Assembly: GCF_051900415.1 (NCBI RefSeq)
Contig: NZ_JBHZGL010000003.1
Span: 1-64,000 of the forward strand
Source of the DNA: Frateuria_A sp051900415
GTDB taxonomy: Bacteria; Pseudomonadota; Gammaproteobacteria; Xanthomonadales; Rhodanobacteraceae
Length of the DNA stretch: 64,000 bases
Direction: 5' to 3'
Below are positions 6,471-13,617 of the stretch, one piece after another. The notes below the pieces were generated by a model. It made no database searches. It saw only the letters and a program-made list of their open reading frames with translations, and had not been told where the DNA came from. A program made the translations under genes and the position numbers. Each line of letters opens with the position of its first letter. Positions within the stretch are counted from its first letter, which is position 1.

Positions 6471-6722
6471 GGCAGCACGCTGCGCCGCCGCTGGAAGGAA
6501 CCATAGCGCTGCCCAGGAAGCGCCACAACGACCGGAGAGGCGAGGGCCTGCGTGCCGCATGCGAACCGCCTGCGAGAAACGCCGTGCGACCCGCGAACCG
6601 CGCGCCCGGGTAGCAGAGGAAGCGCGACGGGCAACTGCGCGCGCCCGTTGCCAAAGCCGAGCCAAGCGCCGGCGAGGTTGGAACGCAGGCCGGCGTGATG
6701 CGAAACGAAGTGCGACGCGCAT
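6465..6722 (-). CDS. Arginine-rich cassette ORF, doubtful (copy 2)
   Basis: Same 85-residue Arg/Ala-rich frame as at 1788-2045. It ends in the attC core, but the composition and the distance of the start from the cassette edge make it doubtful as a gene. Confidence 0.3.
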   Translation of the reverse strand: MRVALRFASRRPAFQPRRRLARLWQRARAVARRASSATRARGSRVARRFSQAVRMRHAGPRLSGRCGASWAALWFLPAAAQRAAV

Positions 6723-6765
6723 GAGCGGAGCCAGCCGCCGAACGCAAACCGGGAAATGCCTTGCC

Positions 6766-6822
6766 GCCTAACGCCCGAATTAAGCGGCGGCGAAGCCGTC
6801 CGCTTGAATGAAGAGTTAGGGG
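6766..6822 (-). repeat. attC recombination site 18
   Basis: GCCTAACGCCCGAATTAAGC at 6766 with right core GTTAGGGG ending at 6822. Same variant as sites 3 and 9. Confidence 0.9.
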
Positions 6823-7006
6823 CTTGCGCCGCGCCATGCTTGGACGACTGTGCCGGCGCAACCGCGAACCCCACCAAGCGCAACGCTAGCAGCTTTGGGT
6901 GCCTGGAGCTTGCCGCAGCGCTGCGAGGGCAGCGACCAAGTGCGGCGAGCTGTAAGCCGCGCCGACCTACCCGTTGGGCATGTTGCGAGAGAACAACCAA
7001 GCAAGG
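6823..7006 (-). other. Integron cassette without a convincing gene (family copy 3)
   Basis: This 184-base body is closely related to 1111-1293 (shared CAACGCTAGCAGCTTTGG, CTGGAGCTTGCCGCAGCGCT and GAGAACAACCAAGCAAGG). No ORF fits between the edges. The family conserves sequence over most of its length without a shared start codon, which points away from a normal protein-coding cassette. Confidence 0.6.
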
Positions 7007-7065
7007 GCCTAACGCTGGAGTTAAGCGGCGGCGGTACGCCGTCCGCTTGGACGAGTTGTTAGGGG
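7007..7065 (-). repeat. attC recombination site 19 (proximal cassette)
   Basis: GCCTAAC at 7007 and GTTAGGGG ending at 7065, with GCGGCGGCGGTACGCCGTCC arms. Belongs to the first cassette next to attI. Confidence 0.92.
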
Positions 7066-7502
7066 ACAACAGCCGCGCCCTCGAAGTATTGACGAGTCTT
7101 GGAGCTGAGCAGCGCCCATAGATTGATTGTGAGCTCGAATGAAGCACGTACAGCGTTTGCGACGACCTTGGGAGCTGTACCTTGACCAAGCGCACTATTG
7201 GCACTGCCGATGAGCTGGACATTTTGAATGATGAGCGTGCCAAAGAAGACAAGTGCAGCCAGAAGCATGAGATACCGTCCGTAAGGCTTGCCAAGCAGGG
7301 CGATGACGGACGCAACGATGAGAAAGCCCGGAGCGCCGAGTGCTGAGACGGCCGCCACACCGCTAGGGCGAAGTGCGACTGGCACCCGCGCGGATGCTAG
7401 AAGGAACACGATCAGACCAATGGCGAGGACACCAGCCAGCATGTTCAGGACAGCCGCGACCCAAAGGCGCTTTGGCCGCTTGCGCACACTAGTGTCCATC
7501 AT
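7059..7502 (-). CDS. Cassette-encoded four-segment membrane protein (first cassette)
   Basis: This 147-residue product has a basic start (RKRPKRLW), then hydrophobic segments at about residues 13-35 (VAAVLNMLAGVLAIGLIVFL), 48-66 and 72-92, and an amphipathic C-terminal part. It is probably an inner-membrane protein of three to four segments. ATGs occur at 7502 and 7499. The stop is the TAA of its attC. As the cassette nearest attI it is the last one acquired in the usual model. No family is recognised. Confidence 0.7.
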   Translation of the reverse strand: MMDTSVRKRPKRLWVAAVLNMLAGVLAIGLIVFLLASARVPVALRPSGVAAVSALGAPGFLIVASVIALLGKPYGRYLMLLAALVFFGTLIIQNVQLIGSANSALGQGTAPKVVANAVRASFELTINLWALLSSKTRQYFEGAAVVP

Positions 7503-7506
7503 TGCC

Positions 7507-7570
7507 GCCTAACGCTCAAGTTAACCGGCCGAAAGTGAGCCAGGATAAATGGTTGTCGCAGGAGCCTATC
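7507..7570 (-). other. attI recombination site (probable)
   Basis: The last GTTAGGC core in the array (7507-7513, read on the minus strand) is preceded by CGGTTAACTTGAGC and then by unique sequence with no second palindromic arm. This is what the attI/first-cassette junction looks like. It lies 5' of the integrase gene and the cassettes point away, as in all integrons. The outer limit of attI cannot be set from sequence alone. Confidence 0.65.
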
Positions 7571-8042
7571 CGAACGAGGTCCGGTTGAACGCGTGGTTCG
7601 GGAGCGAGAGGGGCGGACGGCGCGCTCATTGCTCAGAGCGCGCAGCTTTTGAAAGCGGGCCGACGCGACGAGGCGTCGTGACCGAAACCAGCAAAGCGCC
7701 CGCGGCGCCCGGATCAACACAGTTATCCGGGCGCCGCGGGCGCTTTGCTGAGTATCCGTGGCCACGATGGCTCGTCAATCAGGGTGCTCCGCTTACTTAC
7801 GTAGGGACTTCCCATCGAGCCAGGTCCGCCGCTCTCGATGCCGAACGCTTAGTAGACCCCGGATCGGGGCATATGCACCGATCGTGACCTCGCAGGTGTG
7901 CTCGGTCAAGTCGGGGGAATCCTACGTAGGATCAAGAGCCTGGCTGCTGCCGGGCGATCGGGCGACCCGCCAGCATGTCGGTGCATATTTGCGTATCCGG
8001 GGCGCTATGACTTATTCGGGCGGAAGCGGGGAAATAAACCGT
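7571..8042. other. Long intI leader region, no gene seen
   Basis: About 470 bases lie between attI and intI. Besides the 25-bp palindrome, the region holds a 14-bp palindrome ATCCTACGTAGGAT (7919-7932), a related TACGTAGG at about 7799, and GATCGG/CCGATC arms around 7862-7883. The integrase frame stays open upstream to 7758 but codes nothing integrase-like there. I could not find a convincing cassette promoter or LexA box by eye. Confidence 0.6.
7690..7749. repeat. Perfect 25-bp inverted repeat in the intI/attI leader
   Basis: Left arm 7690-7714 and right arm 7725-7749 are perfectly complementary, GC-rich and separated by ten bases (CAACACAGTT). No T-run follows on either side, so a standard intrinsic terminator is unlikely. 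It lies between attI and the integrase gene, where it could affect the cassette promoter or the intI message. Confidence 0.9.
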
Positions 8043-9022
8043 ATGGTGGGCGCAGCACGGGCGCCGCGGTTGCTGGATGAGGTGCGGCGGGTGTTGCGGG
8101 TCAAGCACTACAGCTTGCGTACCGAGCACGCCTACGTGGGGTGGATACGGCGGTTCATTCTGGCGAATGGTAAGCGCCACCCGCGAGACATGGGGGCGGC
8201 GGAGGTGGAGGCGTTTCTTTCCGCCTTGGCCGTGCAGGGCGGGGTGTCGCCCAATACCCAGAACCAGGCGCTTTCGGCGTTGCTGTTTCTCTATCGCGAG
8301 GTGCTCGCGGTGGAATTGCCCTGGCTGGATGGGGTCGTGCGGGCGAAACGCCCGCAGCGGGTGCCGACGGTGCTCTCGCGGGAAGAGACGGTCCGGTTGC
8401 TGGCCCACATGGATGGGCGTCCCTGGCTGTTGGCGAGCCTGCTGTATGGGACCGGGATGCGCTTGATGGAGGCGCGCTGCGGTTGCGGGTGAAGGACGTT
8501 GATTTCGACCGTCGCGAAATCACGGTCCGCGATGGCAAGGGCGGCAAGGATCGCCACACCATGCTTCCTGGCACGCTGATCGATCCGATGCGGCGCGAGA
8601 TCGAACGCGCGACGCAGATGCATGCGCTTGATCTGGCGGAGGGCTTTGGCGCGGTGTGGTTGCCCCATGCGCTGGCGCGAAAGTATCCGCGGGCGGCGCG
8701 GGAGGCTGGGTGGCAGTACGTGTTCCCGTCGACGAAGCGTACGCGCGATCCGCGGGACGGAACCGAGCGGCGCCACCATTTCGACGATGCGATGCTCAGC
8801 CGCGCCTTGAAGCGTGCCTGTCGCCAGGCGGGCATCCTCAAGCCGGTCAGTGCGCATACGTTGCGCCACTCATTTGCCACACATCTGCTGGAGGCGGGGC
8901 AGGATATCCGCACGGTGCAGGAGCTGCTCGGCCACAAGGATGTGGCGACGACGCAGATCTATACGCATGTGCTCAACCGGGGCGGGCTGGGGGTGGTCAG
9001 TCCGTTGGATCGTGGGAGTTGA
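8043..9022 (+). pseudogene. intI: Integron integrase IntI, frameshifted
   Basis: Tyrosine recombinase of the integron class. The N-terminal half (MVGAARAPRLLDEVRRVLRV, then SLRTEHAYVGWIRRF and the core-binding helices) is in one frame up to GTGMRLMEA; the C-terminal half resumes as LRLRVKDVDF in another. A two-base CG gain near 8473-8476 (GGCGCGCTGC where GGCGCTGC would stay in frame) causes a TGA about 15 bases later. Catalytic residues are all present when joined: Arg of GTGMR, HTLRHSFATHLL and the Tyr of TTQIYTHV. The integron-specific insertion with RRHH is also present. Start chosen at 8043 (GCGGGGA ribosome binding site); ATG 8007 is an alternative. Either a real pseudogene or an assembly error. 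Confidence 0.88.
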
Positions 9023-9109
9023 GTAGGAGTTTTCCGCAAGCCCCGGCCCCTCACCCCAGCCCTCTCCCCGGCGGGTAGAGGGCGCGGATCAGGCGGTTTG
9101 GACACTCGC

Positions 9110-12100
9110 TCAGGCGGGCCGGCGGGCGCCGAGCTGGACGAGCACTTCCTGGGCCGCGCGGATGCGTTCGGCGGCGCCGGGGAGGTCGAGGGTGATCTTC
9201 AGTTTGTCCTGGCCGTCGAGCTTGTAGACGCGCGGTTGGCTCTGGATCAGGCGGATGATGGCCATCGGCTCGATCTCGGGCTTGTCGCGGAAGGTGATGC
9301 GCCCGCCGTTGGCGCCAAGGTCGAGCTTGCGGATGCCGAGCGGAGTGGCCATCAGCTTGAGGCTGGACAGCGCGAACAGCGTCTTGGTCGGTTCGGGCAG
9401 CAGGCCGAAACGGTCGATCATTTCCACTTGCAGGTCGCGCAGGTGATCCTCGTTCTTCGCGCTGGCGATGCGCTTATAGAGGGTCAGGCGTGTGTGGACG
9501 TCGGGCAGGTAGTCGTCCGGGATCAGTGCGGGCAGGTGCAGTTCGACTTCCGTCTCGTGTTCGGAGGAGAGGTCGAAGTCGGGCACCTTGCCGCTCCTCA
9601 AGGCGCGCACAGCGCGATCGAGCAGTTCGGTGTAGAGGCCGAAGCCGATCTCCTGGATCTGGCCGGACTGCTCCTCGCCGAGCAGCTCGCCGGCGCCGCG
9701 GATTTCCAGGTCGTGGGTCGCCAGGGTGAAGCCGGCGCCCAGTTCTTCCAGCGAGGCGAGTGCTTCGAGCCGCTTTTCTGCATCGGCCGTAATCGCCTTG
9801 CGGTCGGGCACGATCAGGTAGGCGTAGGCGCGGTGGTGCGAGCGGCCGACGCGGCCGCGCAACTGGTGTAACTGGGCCAGGCCGAAGCGGTCCGCGCGGT
9901 TGATGATGATCGTGTTGGCGGTCGGAATGTCGATGCCGGTTTCGATGATGGTGGTGCACACCAGCACGTTGAAGCGCTGGCGGTGGAAGTCGGCCATCAC
10001 CCGCTCGAGTTCGCGCTCGGGCATCTGGCCGTGGGCGATGCCGATGCGGGCTTCGGGGATGAGTTCTTCCAACTCGCGCGCGGTGCGTTCGATCGAGTCG
10101 ACTTCGTTGTGCAGGAAATACACCTGGCCGCCGCGCGAAAGCTCGCGCTGGAAGGCTTCGCGGATGGTCGCCGGGTCCCAGGTGCTGATGAAGGTGCGCA
10201 CGGCCATGCGATGCGCCGGCGGGGTCGTGATCAGCGAGAGGTCACGCAGGCCGGACATCGCCATGTTGAGCGTGCGCGGAATCGGCGTGGCAGTCATCGT
10301 GAGCAGGTCGACTTCGGCGCGCAGCTTCTTGAGCTGCTCCTTCTGGCGCACGCCGAACCGTTGTTCCTCGTCGACGATGACCAGGCCCAGGTTCTTGAAC
10401 TTGATGTCCGGCTGCAGCAGCTTGTGGGTGCCGACGATGACGTCGATCTGGCCGTCCGCCAGGCGCTTGAGCGCCTCGGTCACCTCCTTGGACGACTTGA
10501 AGCGCGAGAGCACGTCGACCTTGACCGGCCAGTCGGCGAAGCGGTCGGCGAAGTTGCGGTAGTGCTGCTGGGCGAGCAGGGTGGTGGGCACCAGCACGGC
10601 CACCTGTTTGCCTGCGGTGGCCGCCGCGAAGGCGGCGCGCAGCGCGACCTCGGTCTTGCCGAAGCCGACGTCGCCGCAGATCACGCGGTCCATCGCGCGC
10701 GGCGCGGCCAGGTCCTGCAGCACCGCGTCGATTGCCTGTTCCTGGTCGGGCGTTTCCTCGAACGGGAAGCTGGTGCCGAATTCCTCGACCATGCCGCGGT
10801 CGATGTTGATCGATTCGCCGCCGCGCGCTTCGCGCTGAGCGTAGATGGCAAGCAGTTCGGCGGCGACGTCGCGCACCTTCTCGGCGGCTTTCTTGCGGGC
10901 GCGCTCCCACGCGTCGCCGCCGAGCGAATGCAACGGTGCCAGCTCCGGCGCGGTGCCGGAGTAGCGGCTGACCAGGCCCAGTTGCGCCACCGGCACGTAG
11001 AGCTTGTCGCCCTTGGCGTACTCGATGACCAGGAACTCGCCTTCCATGCCGCCCAGTTCCATCGACACCAGGCCCTGGTAGCGGCCCACGCCGTGGTCGA
11101 CGTGCACGATCGGCGCGCCGACCGAGAGTTCGGTGAGGTCGCGGATGATTGCGTCGGGGTCGCGTGCGGCGCCACGGCGGCGCTTGCGGTCGGTACGCAC
11201 GCGCTCGCCGTAGAGCTCGCGCTCGGTGAGTACGGTGATCGTGGGCTGCTTGAGGGCGAAGCCCTGTTCGAGCGGGGCGACCGTGATGGCCAGGCGCGTT
11301 GCGCTGGTCTTGAGGAAGCCGTTCCAGCCATCGACCGCGTCGGGTTTGACGCCCGCGGCGGCCAGCGTTTCGGCCAGGGCTTCGCGACGACCGGCCGAGT
11401 CTGCCGCGATCAGCACGCGGCCGGGATAGCTTTCCAGGAAATGGCGCAGCGAGGTGCCCGGCTCCTCGCCCTTGCGGTTGAGCGGTACTTCGGGCGCGGG
11501 CAGGGTGCCGGAGTCGACCGCGTGTTCGTGGCCGGAGGCGACCACTTCCACGCGCAGGCGGCGGTTGAGCTGTTCGCGCAATTGCTCGGGCGAGAGGTAG
11601 AGCTCGGCCGGCGGCAGCACCGGTCGCTCGATGTCGTGCGCGCGCTGGTCGTAGCGCTCGGCGGTGTGGGTCCAGAACTGGTCGGAGGCCTCGCCGGCGC
11701 CTTCGCCCAGCACGAACAGCGCACCCTCGCCCAGGTAGTCGAACAGCGTGGCGGTCTGCTTGAAGAACAGCGGCAGGTAGTACTCGATGCCGCCGGGCGT
11801 CACGCCTTCCTTCATGTCCTGGTAGAGCGGGCAGCGACGGATGTCGATCGGGAAGCGCTCGCGCAGGGCGGTGCGGAAATCCTTGGCCGCCTCCTCGGTG
11901 AGCGGGAACTCGCGCGCGGGCAGCAGTTCCACTTTGTCCACCGGCTGCTGCGAGCGCTGGGTTTCCGGGTCGAAGCTGCGAATGGAGTCGACCTCGTCGT
12001 CGAACAGTTCGACGCGGTACGGCTCGGCGGTGCCCATCGGGAAGATGTCGATCAGTGCGCCGCGCACGGCGTAGTCGCCAGGCTCGGCCACCTGTGGCAC

Positions 12101-12559
12101 GTGGCGGTAGCCGGCCGCCTCCAGGCGCCGCTGCTCGGCGGCGAGGTCCAGCTTCTGGCCCTTGGATACGACCAGGCCGGAGCCGGTGATGTGCGAGCGC
12201 GGCGCGATGCGCTGCATAAGCGTCGCCACCGGCACCACGAGCACGCCGCGGGTGACGCCCGGCAGGCGATAGAGCGTGGCGATGCGCTGGGAGACGATCT
12301 CCGGATGCGGGCTGAAGATGTCGTAGGGCAGCGTTTCCCAGTCGGGGAAATGCAGCACCGGCAGGTCACCGGCGAACATGCGCAGCTCGTCCTCCAGCGC
12401 CGAGGCGCGTTGGGTGTCGCGCGTGACGGCCACCAGCAAGCCGTCGTGGTCGCGCGCGGCTTCGGCGATCAGCAGGGCGCGCGAGGAGCCGTGTGGCGGA
12501 GTCCAGAAGCGGCGCTGCTTCGGGGTGGTGGGGAGGGGCGGGTGGGGAATCTGGGGCAT
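9110..12559 (-). CDS. mfd: Transcription-repair coupling factor Mfd
   Basis: This 1149-residue protein displaces RNA polymerase stalled at DNA lesions and recruits UvrA. The length is normal. Seen in order: an N-terminal UvrB-like region with FPDWETLPYD, the RNA-polymerase-interaction domain (HVDHGVGRYQGL through YAKGDKLYVPV, about 480-530), helicase motif I GDVGFGKTEVALRA, the DEEQ box (VIVDEEQRFG), TATPIPRTL, and the TRG-type region HDLEIRGAGELLGEEQSG, followed by the C-terminal UvrA-binding domain. It is a single gene, convergent with the integrase gene across about 90 bases containing a CCCCTCACCCCAGCCCTCTC repeat-like tract. Very confident. Confidence 0.98.
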   Translation of the reverse strand: MPQIPHPPLPTTPKQRRFWTPPHGSSRALLIAEAARDHDGLLVAVTRDTQRASALEDELRMFAGDLPVLHFPDWETLPYDIFSPHPEIVSQRIATLYRLPGVTRGVLVVPVATLMQRIAPRSHITGSGLVVSKGQKLDLAAEQRRLEAAGYRHVPQVAEPGDYAVRGALIDIFPMGTAEPYRVELFDDEVDSIRSFDPETQRSQQPVDKVELLPAREFPLTEEAAKDFRTALRERFPIDIRRCPLYQDMKEGVTPGGIEYYLPLFFKQTATLFDYLGEGALFVLGEGAGEASDQFWTHTAERYDQRAHDIERPVLPPAELYLSPEQLREQLNRRLRVEVVASGHEHAVDSGTLPAPEVPLNRKGEEPGTSLRHFLESYPGRVLIAADSAGRREALAETLAAAGVKPDAVDGWNGFLKTSATRLAITVAPLEQGFALKQPTITVLTERELYGERVRTDRKRRRGAARDPDAIIRDLTELSVGAPIVHVDHGVGRYQGLVSMELGGMEGEFLVIEYAKGDKLYVPVAQLGLVSRYSGTAPELAPLHSLGGDAWERARKKAAEKVRDVAAELLAIYAQREARGGESINIDRGMVEEFGTSFPFEETPDQEQAIDAVLQDLAAPRAMDRVICGDVGFGKTEVALRAAFAAATAGKQVAVLVPTTLLAQQHYRNFADRFADWPVKVDVLSRFKSSKEVTEALKRLADGQIDVIVGTHKLLQPDIKFKNLGLVIVDEEQRFGVRQKEQLKKLRAEVDLLTMTATPIPRTLNMAMSGLRDLSLITTPPAHRMAVRTFISTWDPATIREAFQRELSRGGQVYFLHNEVDSIERTARELEELIPEARIGIAHGQMPERELERVMADFHRQRFNVLVCTTIIETGIDIPTANTIIINRADRFGLAQLHQLRGRVGRSHHRAYAYLIVPDRKAITADAEKRLEALASLEELGAGFTLATHDLEIRGAGELLGEEQSGQIQEIGFGLYTELLDRAVRALRSGKVPDFDLSSEHETEVELHLPALIPDDYLPDVHTRLTLYKRIASAKNEDHLRDLQVEMIDRFGLLPEPTKTLFALSSLKLMATPLGIRKLDLGANGGRITFRDKPEIEPMAIIRLIQSQPRVYKLDGQDKLKITLDLPGAAERIRAAQEVLVQLGARRPA

Positions 12560-12640
12560 CGGGGTCGCTTGTCGCGCGGCGTCTGGCTGCGCGGGGAAAG
12601 CGGAGGAGTTTAACGCGGCGGGGAGTGAGCGCTCCGGGTG

Positions 12641-12690
12641 GCCCCCATCCGCCCTTCGGGCACCTTCTCCCGTGGAGCGGGGGAAGGCTT
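12641..12690. repeat. REP-like element, family D
   Basis: CCCCCATCCGCCCTTCGGGC followed by ACCTTCTCCCG and CGGGGGAAGG arms. The same modules recur at 27696-28112 and 63249-63291, always between genes. Confidence 0.7.
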
Positions 12691-12767
12691 ACTCGGTGAC
12701 TTCACGCAAGATCCGTTCCCCGCGAGCGGCCGAAGCCGGGCGGGGGAAGGCGTGCCTCAGCGCCCCA

Positions 12768-13382
12768 TCACAGGCGCAACGTGATCTGCGCCACGCCCGG
12801 TTCGTCCGGCACCATGCGCGAGGTGAAGCCCAGTTCGCTGCACAGACGCAGCATCGGGCGGTTTTCCACCAGCACGTAGCCCCAGAGCTCAGCCAGCCCG
12901 CGCTCGCGGCAGGCGGCGACCAGCCGGCGCATCAGCTCAGCGCCCAGGCCCAGGCGCGTCCATTCGCGTTCGACCAGCACCGAGAACTCCGCGGTGTCCG
13001 TCGCCGCGTCGATGAACACGCGGCCGACGCCGCGTAGTTCCGCCGGCGACACGTTGTCGTCGACCAGCACGAACGCCGCTTCGGTTTCCTCGTCGATGTG
13101 GCACAACCGGCGCGCCATCGGTTCGGGGAGTTCGGTCAGCGTGTGCATGAAGCGTCGGCGGATGTCTTCGGCCGGCAGGCGCGTGAAGCAACGGCGCAGG
13201 GCGGCCACGTCGCCCGGCTCGATCGGACGCAGGTGCAGCACACGGCCGTCGCGCGTGACGACTGGCTCGCCGGTGGTCGGCAAGGCCTCGGCGCGGGCGA
13301 AACGCTGGCTGGCGGGTGGGGGCAGCGGGGTGCTGCGGGTGGGGCTGGCGAAGTCGATGGCGGGTTGGATGGTCATGTCCAT
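12768..13382 (-). CDS. GNAT-family N-acetyltransferase
   Basis: This 204-residue product carries a GNAT acetyl-CoA-binding fold. HLRPIEPGDVAALRRCFTRL and EDIRRRFMHTLTELP resemble the GNAT domain found at the C-terminus of protein lysine acetyltransferases of the Pat/YfiQ type, but here it stands alone without the acyl-CoA synthetase-like part. The acetyl-CoA loop is RLGLGAELMRRLV. Start at 13382 (MDMTIQP) is chosen over a longer frame because upstream codons look non-coding. The substrate is unknown; a protein or small amine are both possible. Confidence 0.8.
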   Translation of the reverse strand: MDMTIQPAIDFASPTRSTPLPPPASQRFARAEALPTTGEPVVTRDGRVLHLRPIEPGDVAALRRCFTRLPAEDIRRRFMHTLTELPEPMARRLCHIDEETEAAFVLVDDNVSPAELRGVGRVFIDAATDTAEFSVLVEREWTRLGLGAELMRRLVAACRERGLAELWGYVLVENRPMLRLCSELGFTSRMVPDEPGVAQITLRL

Positions 13383-13522
13383 ACTGTAGCGTATTTTTGC
13401 GCCGCAGCATGTCCTGCGCAGCGCCCGGAAGGCGCTGTTATGGGCCAAACAGTGCGCAGCCGGCGTGAACAGACAGGCGGGTGCCTAGGTGCTGCTTGCG
13501 GCGTTGCGACAGGGGTGCAGAC

Positions 13523-13590
13523 GGCTCCTGTGCGCGACCGCGGGGGGCGTGATGCCTTCGCGATCGCGCACAGGGTGCGCTCCTACAGGG
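13523..13590. repeat. REP-like inverted repeat, family B
   Basis: TGTGCGCGACCGCG and CGCGATCGCGCACA arms followed by GGTGCGCTCCTACAGG, between the acetyltransferase and phoH genes. Related copies at 25080-25162 and 38761-38845. Confidence 0.75.
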
Positions 13591-13617
13591 GCCGGGCGGT
13601 GGGTACGCCGCCGGTCG

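Larger units (their letters stand above)
5971..6774. repeat. Duplicated two-cassette block, copy 2
   Basis: Second copy of the 804-base block at 1294-2097. After base 6774 the two loci diverge: copy 1 enters attC 6 and copy 2 enters attC 18. Confidence 0.95.

Noticed and set aside
322..7065. Possible CRISPR array suggested by regularly spaced repeats
   Set aside because: The repeats are 57-64 bases with imperfect inverted symmetry and GTTAGGC/GCCTAAC ends, spacers are 180-500 bases and coding, and no cas genes are present. These are attC sites.
7758..8042. N-terminal extension of the integrase frame back to 7758
   Set aside because: The extra 95 codons show no integrase similarity and include the leader palindromes. 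The family starts near the APRLLDEVRRVLR region, so ATG 8043 was used.
9041..9080. Possible terminator between intI and mfd
   Set aside because: CCCCTCACCCCAGCCCTCTC is a common intergenic tract; no convincing stem followed by T-run was found.
9983..12613. An 876-codon plus-strand open frame opposite mfd
   Set aside because: It is the antisense shadow of the GC-rich mfd gene: long, His/Gly/Arg-rich, with no known motif, while mfd on the other strand has all expected domains.
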